Both the position numbers and the translations under genes were made by a program. Shown here one piece after another: positions 24,779 through 33,782 of a stretch of 54,176 bases of DNA. The notes beneath the pieces were generated by a model. The model was not told the origin of the DNA and made no database searches. It was given only the letters and a program-made list of their open reading frames with translations. The stretch comes from an uncultured Collinsella sp. (GTDB lineage: Bacteria > Actinomycetota > Coriobacteriia > Coriobacteriales > Coriobacteriaceae), in NCBI GenBank assembly GCA_900546115.1, contig URBQ01000016.1, positions 1 through 54,176 of the forward strand, given 5' to 3'. How positions within the stretch are numbered: the stretch's first letter is position 1; every line of letters starts with the position of its first letter.

Positions 24779-25432
24779 CTACTTGTCGTCGGCCGCCGCC
24801 TTGGCCTCATTGAGGTAGCTATAGAAGCTGTACTTGGAGATGCCAAAGAACTCGCAGGCGCGCTCGCTCGACTTGGAAATGAGGAAGGCGCCGCGACGGT
24901 CGAGGTAGCCGATGGCGCGAATGCGCTCATCTTTGGTCATAAGTGCCGCGGGCTTGCCCACAAACTGCTCGCACTCGTGCAGCAGGTCCTCGAGCAGGTC
25001 ACCGATGTTCTTGGTAATGGGCTCGGGCTCGGTGTAGCCCGAGCCGCCGGTGCCGGTAAAGGCATCGAGCGAGCGCTCAAATGCCTTCATGAGCGTAATG
25101 TCAAAGTTAATGCCCAAAATGCCGACGGGCTTGCCCTCGTCGTTGCGGATAAAGATGGTCGAGGACTTGAGCAGCTTGCCATCGGTGGTTTTGGTGAGGT
25201 ATGGCTCGCGGTCGTGCACGTCGGTGGTGCCCTCGTGCATGGACTCAAACACAATATGGCTGGGGCCGTCACCCAGTTTGCGCCCGCTGACGTGGCCGTT
25301 TTCGATCACTACGATGGAGTGGTCCACATCGTCGGTTTCCAGGTCGTGGACGACGATTTCGCAGTTGGGGCCAAATTGGAGCGCCAGGCCGTGTGCAAGG
25401 CGCTTGTAAAACTCAATCTGTGCGGGGGTCAT
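24779..25432 (-). CDS. YheO/DauR-like PAS and helix-turn-helix transcriptional regulator
   Basis: 217 aa from ATG at 25432, preceded by AGGAAGG. Residues 1-115 form a YheO-type PAS-like domain (GPNCEIVVHDLE, then GKLLKSSTIFIRNDEGKPVGILGINFD). The C-terminus has the DauR-type helix-turn-helix (LDRRGAFLISKSSERACEFFGISKYSFYSYL; shown here in part only). It is divergent from ygeX across a 277-bp region with two matching dyads, so it is a good candidate for the local regulator of the purine/diaminopropionate genes. The ligand is unknown; the PAS-like domain could sense a pathway intermediate. Confidence 0.85.
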   Translation of the reverse strand: MTPAQIEFYKRLAHGLALQFGPNCEIVVHDLETDDVDHSIVVIENGHVSGRKLGDGPSHIVFESMHEGTTDVHDREPYLTKTTDGKLLKSSTIFIRNDEGKPVGILGINFDITLMKAFERSLDAFTGTGGSGYTEPEPITKNIGDLLEDLLHECEQFVGKPAALMTKDERIRAIGYLDRRGAFLISKSSERACEFFGISKYSFYSYLNEAKAAADDK

Positions 25433-25551
25433 GGGTGCCTTCCTAAAAATTAGTTTGGGCACACTTTGCCATAAACCACACTTGTTCGCAAATAACGAAA
25501 GCGTCGCTGCGTTATGTGACCGTTCGGCGGCGAAAAGGTACCGATTACGGC

Positions 25552-25617
25552 AACAAACAATTTGTTAGGTTTGCCAATCAAAAAGTGTGATAGAACAGTG
25601 CTAACAAACTTTTTGTT
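25552..25617. promoter_or_regulatory. Two matching AACAAA-N3-TTTGTT dyads between the regulator and ygeX
   Basis: Dyads at 25552-25566 (centre CAA) and 25603-25617 (centre CTT) share both arms exactly and lie 51 bp apart, about five helical turns. They are 93-158 bp upstream of ygeX and about 120-185 bp from the regulator start. They are likely operators of the divergent YheO-like regulator. Confidence 0.6.
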
Positions 25618-25709
25618 TGGCATCCACATAAAAGTTCAGTCGCATGAATGGGAGTGGGCTGAAACGCGTATGCGGGGGCCGGCAAGAGAGGACTTAAGGA
25701 GTTCACCGT

Positions 25710-26924
25710 ATGGCCGATAAGATCCAGTGGGCGGGCAACACGATGCCCAAGAGCGATGATAAGCACTTGGGAATCATGAGCCTCGACCACGTGAAGAAGG
25801 CCCGCGCCTTCCACCAGTCGTTCCCCCAGTACACCGTCACTCCGCTTGCCCGCCTGGACGGCCAGGCCGCGCGCCTGGGCCTGTCCAACCTGTGCGTTAA
25901 GGACGAGAGCTATCGCTTTGGCCTCAACGCCTTTAAGGTCCTGGGCGGCTCGTTTGCCATGGCCAACTACATTGCCGACGAGACCGGCAAGGACGTTGCC
26001 GACTGCACCTTCGATTACCTGACCTCCGATCAGCTTGCCAAGGACTTTGGCCAGGCCACCTTCTTTACCGCCACCGACGGCAACCATGGCCGCGGCGTGG
26101 CATGGGCTGCCAACAAGCTGGGCCAGAAGGCCGTCGTGCACATGCCCAAGGGTTCCACCAAGCCCCGCTTTGACAACATCGCCGCCGAGGGCGCCACGGT
26201 GACCATCGAAGAGGTCAACTACGACGAGTGCGTGCGCATGGCCGCCGCCGAGGCCGATGCCTGCGAGCGCGGCGTTATCGTTCAGGACACCGCCTGGGAG
26301 GGCTACGAGAAGATCCCGTCTTGGATCATGGAGGGCTACGGCACCATGGCTTCCGAGGCTGCCGAGCAGCTGCGCGAGATGGCCATCAACCGCCCGACGC
26401 ACGTCTTTGTCCAGGCTGGCGTAGGCTCGCTCGCCGGCGCCGTGGTGGGCTACTTCACCAACCTGTATCCCGATAACCCGCCCACCTTCGTCGTGGTCGA
26501 GTGCGCGCCTGCCGCCTGCCTGTACAAGGGCGCTGCTGCCGGCGACGGCGACCCGCGCATCGTGGACGGCGACATGCCTTCCATCATGGCCGGCCTGTGC
26601 TGCGGCGAGCCCAACATTCTGGGTTGGGATATCCTGCGCAACCACACCACCGCGTTCGTGTCCTGCCCCGACTGGGTCACCGCTCGCGGTATGCGTACCC
26701 TGGGTGCTCCCGAGAAGGGCGACCCGCGCGTCATCTCCGGCGAGTCCGGCGCGGTGACCACCGGCCTGGTCGAGACCCTCATGCTCGATCCCGAGTACGC
26801 CGAGCTCAAGGAGCTCATCGGCCTGGACAAGACGAGCTCCGTGCTCTGCTTCTCCACCGAGGGCGACACCGATCCGGATCAGTACCGTCGCATCGTCTGG
26901 GAGGGCGAGTATCCGACCTGCTAG
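25710..26924 (+). CDS. ygeX: 2,3-diaminopropionate ammonia-lyase
   Basis: 404 aa, fold-type II PLP enzyme. The Schiff-base lysine lies in RFGLNAFKVLGG (Lys76), and the phosphate/substrate loop region is TDGNHGRGVAW. It splits 2,3-diaminopropionate into pyruvate and two ammonia. Length and motifs match YgeX closely. Start ATG 25710 has AAGGAG 9 nt upstream. It is the first of the ygeX-ygeY-ygeW series, a set known from anaerobic purine/urate breakdown clusters, where 2,3-diaminopropionate is taken to be an intermediate. It is followed by a very long palindrome rather than a simple terminator. Codon use is strongly biased, suggesting high expression. Confidence 0.92.
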   Translation: MADKIQWAGNTMPKSDDKHLGIMSLDHVKKARAFHQSFPQYTVTPLARLDGQAARLGLSNLCVKDESYRFGLNAFKVLGGSFAMANYIADETGKDVADCTFDYLTSDQLAKDFGQATFFTATDGNHGRGVAWAANKLGQKAVVHMPKGSTKPRFDNIAAEGATVTIEEVNYDECVRMAAAEADACERGVIVQDTAWEGYEKIPSWIMEGYGTMASEAAEQLREMAINRPTHVFVQAGVGSLAGAVVGYFTNLYPDNPPTFVVVECAPAACLYKGAAAGDGDPRIVDGDMPSIMAGLCCGEPNILGWDILRNHTTAFVSCPDWVTARGMRTLGAPEKGDPRVISGESGAVTTGLVETLMLDPEYAELKELIGLDKTSSVLCFSTEGDTDPDQYRRIVWEGEYPTC

Positions 26925-26939
26925 CAGACTGACCTGTCC

Positions 26940-27057
26940 GGAGGCAGCCGGAGGACTTTACTCCCTGCTCGGACAGTCCTGCTCGCACGGAGAGCACATT
27001 AAGTGCTCTCCGGCTCGTGCGGAACTCGCGACGGAGCAAAGTCCTCCGTCCGCCTCC
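26940..27057. repeat. 118-nt composite palindrome between ygeX and ygeY
   Basis: Outer arms 26940-26964 and 27033-27057 are 25 nt each and match at about 21 positions. Inner arms CGCAC/GTGCG and a perfect GGAGAGCAC (26989-26997), ATTAA, GTGCTCTCC (27003-27011) complete a nested stem. No T-run follows. It could stabilise or attenuate the mRNA, or be a miniature inverted-repeat element. Confidence 0.75.
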
Positions 27058-27161
27058 TAAGGTTACTTGCTTGCCGGGTACTCGACCTCACGCTACTTGG
27101 CACAAATGATCTATCTGAAATATCTACCTGTAGGTAAACCCTTGTAGAAAGGTTGACTGTT

Positions 27162-28547
27162 ATGACTAAAGAACTCGATTTTGATGCCATTAAGGCTGCT
27201 GCGGAGTCTCATCGTGCTGATATGACTCGCTTCCTGCGCGCTATGATCTCTCACCCCTCTGAGTCCTGCGAGGAGGGCGAGGTTGTCGCTTGCATCAAGG
27301 CCGAGATGGAGAGCCTTGGCTATGACGAGGTCAAGGTCGATGGCTTGGGTAACGTCATGGGCTTTATGGGCGAGGGCGACAAGATCATCGCCATCGACTC
27401 CCACATCGACACCGTCGGCATCGGCAACATCGAGAACTGGGATGCCGATCCCTATGAGGGCTACGAGACCGACGAGATCATCTACGGCCGCGGCGGCTCC
27501 GACCAGGAGGGTGGCATGGCTTCTGCTACCTATGCTGCCAAGATGATGAAGGACATGGGCCTCATCCCCGAGGGCTACAAGATCATGGTCGTCGGCACCG
27601 TCCAGGAAGAGGACTGCGACGGCATGTGCTGGCAGTACATCTACAACAAGGACGGCATTAAGCCCGAGTTCGTCATTTCCACCGAGCCCACCGACGGCGG
27701 CATCTATCGCGGTCACCGCGGCCGCATGGAGATCCGCGTCGACGTTCACGGCACCTCCTGCCACGGTTCCGCTCCCGACCGCGGCGACAACGCCATCTAC
27801 AAGATGGCCGACATCATCGCCGACGTCCGCGCCCTCAACAACAACGGCTGCGACGAGTCGACCGACATCAAGGGCCTCGTCAAAATGCTCGACCCCAAGT
27901 ACAACCCCGAGCACTTTGAGGATGCCCGCTTCCTGGGCCGCGGCACCTGCACCGTCAGCCAGATCTTCTACACCAGCCCCAGCCGCTGCGCTGTCGCTGA
28001 CTCCTGCGCCATCTCCATCGACCGTCGCATGACCGCCGGCGAGACCTGGGAGTCCTGCCTGGACGAGATCCGCAACCTGCCGGCCGCCAAGAAGTACGGC
28101 GACGACGTGAAGGTCTCCATGTACATGTACGACCGTCCGTCCTGGACCGGCGAGGTCTACGAGACCGAGGCTTACTTCCCCACGTGGATCAACAAGGAGA
28201 CCGCTCCGCACGTCAAGGCCCTCGTCGACGCCCACAAGGCCATGTTCGGTGACGAGCGCATCGGCTGCGAGCCCAGCATGGACAAGCGCACCGGTCGTCC
28301 GCTGTGCGACAAGTGGACCTTCTCCACGAACTGCGTTTCCATCCAGGGCCGCTACGGCATCCCCTGCGTCGGCTTTGGCCCGGGTGCCGAGTCTCAGGCT
28401 CACGCTCCCAACGAGGTCACCTACAAGGACGACCTGGTCACCGCTGCCGCCATGTATGTGGCTGCCCTGAACCTCTACGATCCGAGCCAGGCCGATGGCG
28501 ACGCCACCGTGTTCCGCGCCGGTCTGACCAACAACAAGATCGATTAG
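27162..28547 (+). CDS. ygeY: YgeY-type M20-family metallohydrolase
   Basis: 461 aa from ATG 27162, with AAAGG upstream; TTG 27153 is less likely. The M20 metal-binding motifs are visible: IDSHIDTV, GRGGSDQEGG and VGTVQEEDCDG, plus a lid domain with GHRGRMEIRVDVHGTSCHGS. The family hydrolyses amide or peptide bonds using two metal ions. In purine-degradation clusters YgeY sits next to YgeX and YgeW and is thought to open or deacylate a nitrogen-rich intermediate; the exact substrate is not settled. It lies between two separate hairpins, so each gene of the series may have its own mRNA level. Confidence 0.88.
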   Translation: MTKELDFDAIKAAAESHRADMTRFLRAMISHPSESCEEGEVVACIKAEMESLGYDEVKVDGLGNVMGFMGEGDKIIAIDSHIDTVGIGNIENWDADPYEGYETDEIIYGRGGSDQEGGMASATYAAKMMKDMGLIPEGYKIMVVGTVQEEDCDGMCWQYIYNKDGIKPEFVISTEPTDGGIYRGHRGRMEIRVDVHGTSCHGSAPDRGDNAIYKMADIIADVRALNNNGCDESTDIKGLVKMLDPKYNPEHFEDARFLGRGTCTVSQIFYTSPSRCAVADSCAISIDRRMTAGETWESCLDEIRNLPAAKKYGDDVKVSMYMYDRPSWTGEVYETEAYFPTWINKETAPHVKALVDAHKAMFGDERIGCEPSMDKRTGRPLCDKWTFSTNCVSIQGRYGIPCVGFGPGAESQAHAPNEVTYKDDLVTAAAMYVAALNLYDPSQADGDATVFRAGLTNNKID

Positions 28548-28569
28548 TCCCATTCCTCGATCTTGTTGA

Positions 28570-28594
28570 GCCGGGGGCCGCTCGTGTCCCCGGC
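28570..28594 (+). terminator. Terminator-like hairpin after ygeY
   Basis: GCCGGGG (28570-28576) pairs perfectly with CCCCGGC (28588-28594), 22 nt after the stop. There is no T-run. The following 150 nt up to ygeW contain TTGACT at 28603 with only a weak -10. Confidence 0.45.
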
Positions 28595-28748
28595 ACCCCC
28601 TGTTGACTTGGGGCCCGCGGTCGTTATCTCCCATGCTTCCTCAACGGTAGCGGGTCCTCGTCATAGCGCTCTGCATGTTCTAGCCACACGCGCATGCCGG
28701 GGCACATCTACTCATTGCGATCGTTTCACCTTTAGAAAGGACATTTAC

Positions 28749-29951
28749 ATGGACGCTAAGTTTACCGAGCTCGTCGAGCAGCTGAACGGCCTCGATTTTA
28801 AGGGCATGTACGGCAGCGACTTCCTGCACACCTGGGACAAGACCACCGATGAGCTCAAGGCGCTCTACATCGTCGCCGACGCCCTGCGCGAGCTGCGCGA
28901 GAACAACGTTTCGTCCAAGATCTTCGATTCGGGTCTGGCCGTCTCGCTGTTTCGCGACAACTCCACCCGTACGCGCTTCTCCTTCTCTAAGGCAGCCAAC
29001 CTGCTCGGCCTTGAGCTGCAGGACCTGGACGAGAAGAAGTCCCAGATCGCCCACGGCGAGACCGTCCGCGAGACCGCTACCATGATCTCCTTCATGGCCG
29101 ACGTCATCGGCATCCGCGACGACATGTACATCGGCAAGGGCGACGCCTACATGGCCGAGGTCTCCGAGTCCGTGCAGCAGGCCTACGAGGATGGCGTTCT
29201 GGATCACCGTCCCACGCTCATCTCCCTACAGTCCGACTCCGATCACCCCACGCAGTCCTCTGCCGACATGCTCTACCTCATCAACGAGTTTGGTGGTCTT
29301 GAGAACCTCAAGGGCAAGAAGGTTGCTGTCACCTGGGCCTATTCGCCCTCTTACGGCAAGCCGCTGTCCTGCCCGCAGTCGCTGATCAGCCTGCTGCCCC
29401 GCTTTGGCGTGGACGTCACCCTGGCTCACCCCGAGGGCTACGACCTCATGCCCGAGGTCGTCGAGCGCGCCAAGGGCTATGCCGCCGAGTCCGGCACCAC
29501 CTTTAAGCAGGTCAACACCATGGCCGAGGCCTTCGAGGGCGCCGACATCGTGATCCCCAAGAGCTGGGCTCCGTTTGCCGCCATGGAGAAGCGCACCAAC
29601 CTGTACGCCGAGGGCGACGATGCCGGCATCGCCGCCCTCGAGAAGGAGCTGCTCGCCCAGAACGCTACGCATCAGGACTGGTGCTCCACGACCGAGCTCA
29701 TGGAGAAGACTGCCAACGGCCAGGACACCATCTTTATGCATCCGCTGCCCGCCGACATCTCCGGTGTCTCCTGCGAGCACGGCGAGGTCAACGCCGACGT
29801 CTTCGACATGCACCGCGTGGGCATGTACAAGGAGGCCAGCTACAAGCCGTACGCCATCGCAGCCATGATGTTCCTGCAGAAGGTTGCCGATCCCGCCGCT
29901 ACCCTCAAGGCCCTCGACGAGCGCAACACCGCCCGTTGGTTCCAGGCCTAA
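28749..29951 (+). CDS. ygeW: YgeW-type carbamoyltransferase
   Basis: 400 aa from ATG 28749, chosen for GAAAGGA just upstream; the longer open frame to 28563 crosses a hairpin and lacks an RBS. The carbamoyl-phosphate motif is FRDNSTRTRFSF, and the second site has MHPLPADISG. It matches YgeW, a knotted aspartate/ornithine carbamoyltransferase relative whose true amino-group substrate is unknown. In urate and purine clusters it may run backwards to make carbamoyl phosphate, and thus ATP, from a ureido intermediate. It is followed by a clear terminator. Confidence 0.9.
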   Translation: MDAKFTELVEQLNGLDFKGMYGSDFLHTWDKTTDELKALYIVADALRELRENNVSSKIFDSGLAVSLFRDNSTRTRFSFSKAANLLGLELQDLDEKKSQIAHGETVRETATMISFMADVIGIRDDMYIGKGDAYMAEVSESVQQAYEDGVLDHRPTLISLQSDSDHPTQSSADMLYLINEFGGLENLKGKKVAVTWAYSPSYGKPLSCPQSLISLLPRFGVDVTLAHPEGYDLMPEVVERAKGYAAESGTTFKQVNTMAEAFEGADIVIPKSWAPFAAMEKRTNLYAEGDDAGIAALEKELLAQNATHQDWCSTTELMEKTANGQDTIFMHPLPADISGVSCEHGEVNADVFDMHRVGMYKEASYKPYAIAAMMFLQKVADPAATLKALDERNTARWFQA

Positions 29952-29974
29952 AGCTGGGTTGAGGTAAGCCATGT

Positions 29975-30013
29975 AAAGGGGGCGCTCTGCCAACCGGCGG
30001 GGTGCCCCTTTTT
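29975..30013 (+). terminator. Intrinsic terminator after ygeW
   Basis: AAAGGGGGCGC (from 29975) pairs with GTGCCCCTTTTT (to 30013); the loop is about 18 nt. It ends the ygeX-ygeY-ygeW series. Confidence 0.7.
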
Positions 30014-30101
30014 GCATCGTGGGCGTGCGGGATAAGCGCTTTCGATGTAGATGCCCCGCGACGCGAGTTATGGGTACGATGGTTTCAGGGGAGGTATCGC
30101 C

Positions 30102-30716
30102 ATGAAACTTGGTTGCGTCATTATGGCTTCGGGCGAGGGCAAGCGATTTGGCTCTAACAAGATGCTCGCTGATATCTATGGCGAGCCGCTGATTGCCCGG
30201 ACCATTGATTCGGTTCCCCGGGGCTTTGACGTTGTGGTTTCGACGCGTTGGCCCGAGGTCGCTCAGATTTGTGATGACAAGCATTGCCCGTGCGTGCTGC
30301 ACGATGGCGAGCTGCGCAGCGAAAGCGTCCGTGCGGGCCTTTCGTGGGGAGTCGAACGCAACTGGAAAGGTTGCCTCTTTTTGCCGGGCGACCAGCCGCT
30401 CGTGAGTTCGGATTCTTTTGAGGCTATGGTTCGTGCATTTGACGAGCGTGGCCGCAAGCATCCGGTGCGTCTTGCGTGCAACGGTGAGCCTTCGAGCCCG
30501 GTGCTCTTTCCGGCGGAACTGTTCGATGCACTTATGTGTCTTGAGGGTAAGGACGGCGGCGGTTCGATCCTCAAGGACCGTACCGACGTGGTGCTGGTCG
30601 AGGCGCGTGCCTACGAGCTGTGGGACGTCGATACCGTCAAGGGACAGCGACGCATAACGGAGCATGTCGCCGCCTGCTCGTATTTTGATCGCGTGGCCAA
30701 CTGCATCAATCAATAA
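30102..30716 (+). CDS. MocA/YgfJ-like molybdopterin nucleotidyltransferase
   Basis: 204 aa from ATG 30102 with GGGGAGG upstream; the earlier ATG 30051 lacks an RBS. N-terminal MASGEGKRFGSNKML is the NTP-binding loop of the GT-A-like nucleotidyltransferases, and LPGDQPLVSS carries the metal-binding aspartate. MocA attaches CMP to molybdopterin, giving the dinucleotide cofactor used by xanthine-dehydrogenase-type hydroxylases; YgfJ is the relative found in selenium-linked clusters. The gene stands 9 nt before the hydantoinase gene, so they form one unit. It probably serves the hydroxylase at 460. Confidence 0.85.
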   Translation: MKLGCVIMASGEGKRFGSNKMLADIYGEPLIARTIDSVPRGFDVVVSTRWPEVAQICDDKHCPCVLHDGELRSESVRAGLSWGVERNWKGCLFLPGDQPLVSSDSFEAMVRAFDERGRKHPVRLACNGEPSSPVLFPAELFDALMCLEGKDGGGSILKDRTDVVLVEARAYELWDVDTVKGQRRITEHVAACSYFDRVANCINQ

Positions 30717-30725
30717 GGAGCAATT

Positions 30726-32093
30726 ATGATCATCATCAAAAACGGCGCACTCGTGACGCCCCAGGGGCTTCGCCGCGCCGATCTTGCCATGGATGGCGAT
30801 AAGATCGTGCGGATTGCCGCGGCGATTGAGCCGGCCGAGGGCGATACCGTCGAGGATGCTGCGGGCTGCTGGGTGTTCCCGGGCTTTATCGATGGGCACA
30901 CGCACATGCAGTGCTGGACCGGCATGGATTGGACAGCCGATAGCTTTGAGACCGGCACGCGCGCGGCTGCCTGCGGCGGCACGACGACCATTGTGGACTA
31001 CGCGACGGCCGATCGCGGCGTGACCATGCCCGATGCCTTGGTCGAGTGGCATCATCGCGCCGACGGCACCTGCACCGCCAACTATGCCTTCCATATGGCG
31101 CTTGCCGAGTGGAATGAGCGCAACCGCGCCGATCTTTCGGCCATGCGCGAGGCGGGCGTGTCGTCGTTTAAGACCTACTTTGCCTACGACCATCTGCGCC
31201 TGGACGATGACGAGACGCTCGAGGTGCTGGAGGAGCTCAAGCGCGTGGGCGGTATCCTGTGCGTGCATTGCGAGAACGGCACGTTGGTCAACGCGCTGCA
31301 GAAGCGCGTGTTTGAGCAGGGTATCCACGGGCCCGAGGGCCATGCGCTCAGCCGTCCGGACGTGTGTGAGGCCGAGGCCGTGAGCCGCCTGCTGTATCTG
31401 GCGCACTTGGCCGGGGACGCTCCGGTCAACGTGGTGCACCTTTCGACCAAGCTGGGGCTCGAGGCCATTCGCGCTGCCAAAGCGCGCGGGCAGAAGAACA
31501 TCTATGTCGAGACATGCCCTCAGTATCTGATGCTCGACGACACCTGCTATCTGGAGCAGGGCGAGGACGGCTTTGCGGGCGCCAAGTACGTGATGAGCCC
31601 GCCGCTGCGCCATGCCGGTGACCGTGCCGCGCTGCGCGAGGCGCTTGTGGCTGGCGAGATCGATACTATTGCGACCGATCATTGCAGCTTTAACCTGCAC
31701 GGGCAAAAGGACCGAGGACGCGATGATTTCCGCGCGATTCCCAACGGCGGGCCCGGCGTGGAGCATCGTCCCGTTGCGATTGCCACGAGCTTTGAGGGAC
31801 AGCTGGGTCCCGAGGATCTGTGCCGCTTGATGAGCGAGAATCCGGCGCGCGTTTTTGGCATGTATCCGCGCAAGGGCTGTCTTGCCGAGGGCGCCGATGC
31901 CGACGTGTGCGTGTGGGATCCGTGCGCGCGTTGGACGATCAGCGCCGCGACGCAGCATCAGGCCGTGGACTACACGCCGCTCGAGGGCTTTGAGGCACAT
32001 GGCCGCGCCAAGGCCGTGTTTGTGAACGGCGTGCTGGCGGCACGCGACGGCGAGCCCACCGGAGCCCAACCCGGCCGCTACGCGCCCCGCTAA
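30726..32093 (+). CDS. D-hydantoinase / dihydropyrimidinase family amidohydrolase
   Basis: 455 aa. Binuclear amidohydrolase motifs: DGHTHMQ for the first metal pair, SSFKTYFAYDH with the lysine normally carboxylated, HCEN and HLST histidines, and ATDHCSF for the metal aspartate. The protein resembles HyuA/YgeZ and dihydropyrimidinases, which open cyclic ureides; in purine degradation a hydantoin-like ring would be the substrate. It follows the MocA-like gene by 9 nt with AAGGAGCA as RBS. The usual first-metal motif D-x-H-x-H is intact. It ends facing yqeC, sharing a bidirectional terminator. Confidence 0.88.
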   Translation: MIIIKNGALVTPQGLRRADLAMDGDKIVRIAAAIEPAEGDTVEDAAGCWVFPGFIDGHTHMQCWTGMDWTADSFETGTRAAACGGTTTIVDYATADRGVTMPDALVEWHHRADGTCTANYAFHMALAEWNERNRADLSAMREAGVSSFKTYFAYDHLRLDDDETLEVLEELKRVGGILCVHCENGTLVNALQKRVFEQGIHGPEGHALSRPDVCEAEAVSRLLYLAHLAGDAPVNVVHLSTKLGLEAIRAAKARGQKNIYVETCPQYLMLDDTCYLEQGEDGFAGAKYVMSPPLRHAGDRAALREALVAGEIDTIATDHCSFNLHGQKDRGRDDFRAIPNGGPGVEHRPVAIATSFEGQLGPEDLCRLMSENPARVFGMYPRKGCLAEGADADVCVWDPCARWTISAATQHQAVDYTPLEGFEAHGRAKAVFVNGVLAARDGEPTGAQPGRYAPR

Positions 32094-32106
32094 CGGGAAG
32101 ACCGCC

Positions 32107-32145
32107 GGGGTAGCTAATTTGGGACGGGGCTCTTTTAGCTACCCC
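32107..32145. terminator. Bidirectional hairpin between the hydantoinase gene and yqeC
   Basis: GGGGTAGCTA (32107-32116) and TAGCTACCCC (32136-32145) are perfect 10-bp arms. CTCTTTT lies just inside the right arm, and the arm overlaps the yqeC stop codon. Confidence 0.6.
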
Positions 32146-32876
32146 TTGAGGCTGGTGGCGATGAGGGGGCGGCCGAGGGCCGCCTCGAAGCGATCTGCCA
32201 TCGTTGGATCGGCAAGCGTGTCGACTTGGTTGAGCATGATACGGGCATTGTTTAGGTTCAGCATCTGCATCTCGGCATTGAGCACCTGGGCGACGCGCTC
32301 GGGCGTGGCGATGTCGGTAGGCTCGCAGCCGCAGCGCTCGCAGAAGAGCTCGGGGCGGTGGACAACCTCGGCGACGGGCTTGCCCAGCCCCGAGGCGCCG
32401 ACGACCCAGACAACGTTTGCCGTGGCGGCGGGAATTACCGGCTCCCAGGCGGCATGCGCCTTGAGCGGGAGTCGCTTGCTGCCATCTGCCTCGGCCAACA
32501 CATAGTTAAAGCGCCGTGCCAGCTCGCCGAGCGGCTCGGCGGGGGCGGAGAGCTTGCCTGTCTCCGGGTCCAAGACGCCTGCCTGGCAGATGCTTCCGTG
32601 CACAAGGCCCGTGCAGGCCTCGCAGGTGCAACCGGGGACATGCGCGGCGCCCGGCTTCCAAGGCGCGGCGTCCAGGCGACGATTCGACCCGTCCCATGGC
32701 ACGCCGGCGACGGGAAACATATGCGTGGTGGTGCAGAGGAGCACGCGGCCGCCAGCGCGCATGAGCTCAAGACCCAGCGTCTTCAGCAACGTCGACTTGC
32801 CGCCGCTGCCGATAATCGCGGTAATGCCCGGCTCGATCTTGAGCGCGGAGGCAAGGTTTCCGCTCGTCGTTTCCAT
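32139..32876 (-). CDS. yqeC: YqeC, putative selenium-dependent hydroxylase accessory protein
   Basis: 245 aa with a P-loop, IIGSGGKSTLL, near residues 20-30. CTTTHM and VLAEADGSKRLPLKAH match the YqeC family, known only as an accessory of selenium-dependent molybdenum hydroxylases. A cysteine pair set (CTCEAC; CERCGC) could hold a metal or selenium. It is the only gene of the module on the minus strand, convergent with the hydantoinase gene and divergent from yqeB across a ~100-bp region with a TATAAT at 32890. Its biochemical role, perhaps nucleotide-driven selenium or cofactor delivery, is unproven. Confidence 0.88.
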   Translation of the reverse strand: METTSGNLASALKIEPGITAIIGSGGKSTLLKTLGLELMRAGGRVLLCTTTHMFPVAGVPWDGSNRRLDAAPWKPGAAHVPGCTCEACTGLVHGSICQAGVLDPETGKLSAPAEPLGELARRFNYVLAEADGSKRLPLKAHAAWEPVIPAATANVVWVVGASGLGKPVAEVVHRPELFCERCGCEPTDIATPERVAQVLNAEMQMLNLNNARIMLNQVDTLADPTMADRFEAALGRPLIATSLKG

Positions 32877-32978
32877 CTGTTCACCGCCGTATAATACTGT
32901 GATAATAAATAATCATCAGAGTAGCGGTCGAACCGCTTTTGCTCTGCTTAAACCGTAGCACAGGGAGGTGCCCCGGGA

Positions 32979-33773
32979 ATGCTCGTTTATGTTCGCGGCG
33001 CCGGCGATATCGCCACGGGCGTCGCCGCTCGCTTGGTGCGCTCCGGCGTGTCGGTCGTTATGGCCGATATCGCGGTTCCCACGTGCATCCGTCGCACAAT
33101 CTGTTTTTGCGAGGCCATTCGCCTGGGCGAGGTCGAGGTCGAAGGCATTCGCGCTCGCTTGGCACAGACGCCGGCTGAGGCGCTTGCGATTTCCGAGGCT
33201 GGAGACGTCGCCGTTGTGGTGGACCCCCAGGCCAAGATGCTCGGCGAGTTGAAACCCGCGGCTGTGGTCGACGCGATTTTGGCTAAGCGCAACTTGGGCA
33301 CCACGCGCGACATGGCGCCTGCCGTCATCGCCGTGGGGCCGGGCTTTACCGCGCCGGTTGACTGCGACGCCGTGGTCGAGACCATGCGCGGGCATTTTCT
33401 CGGCCGTGTCATTACCCAAGGTTCGCCCCAGCCCAACACGGGCGTGCCAGGTGTCATCGCCGGCTATGGCAAGGAGCGCGTTATCCACAGCCCCGCCGCC
33501 GGCATGTTTCGGTCCGACCGCACCATCGGCGACATCGTGAGCGCCGGAGACGTGATCGGGTATGCGGGTGATACTCCCATGGTCACGCAGATCGATGGCT
33601 GTCTGCGCGGGCTTTTGGCGAACGGCGTGCAGGTGACTGAGGGCTTTAAATGCGCCGACGTCGATCCGCGCGGCGATGCCAGCTATATCAACTATATTTC
33701 GGACAAGGCGACGTCGGTCGGCGGCGGCGTGCTCGAGGCACTCGCTATGCTCACCGATGTCTTTAGAGGATAG
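32979..33773 (+). CDS. yqeB: YqeB, selenium-dependent molybdenum hydroxylase system protein
   Basis: 264 aa. The N-terminal Rossmann-type motif VRGAGDIATGVAARL and later AVGPGFTAPVDCDAVVE, then GVPGVIAGYGKERV and GDTPMVTQIDGCLRG, are the hallmarks of the YqeB (EF2563) family. The family is found only with selenium-dependent molybdenum hydroxylases and is presumed to help mature the labile selenium ligand. The start ATG 32979 follows GGGAGG. It is 9 nt ahead of the xdhC-like gene and divergent from yqeC. Its presence is the strongest sign that the hydroxylase at 460 is of the selenium type. Confidence 0.9.
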   Translation: MLVYVRGAGDIATGVAARLVRSGVSVVMADIAVPTCIRRTICFCEAIRLGEVEVEGIRARLAQTPAEALAISEAGDVAVVVDPQAKMLGELKPAAVVDAILAKRNLGTTRDMAPAVIAVGPGFTAPVDCDAVVETMRGHFLGRVITQGSPQPNTGVPGVIAGYGKERVIHSPAAGMFRSDRTIGDIVSAGDVIGYAGDTPMVTQIDGCLRGLLANGVQVTEGFKCADVDPRGDASYINYISDKATSVGGGVLEALAMLTDVFRG

Positions 33774-33782
33774 AAGGCGGCA

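Noticed and set aside
29226..32069. 947-codon minus-strand open frame
   Set aside because: It lies antisense to ygeW, the mocA-like gene and the hydantoinase gene, all with strong family motifs, and shows none of its own.
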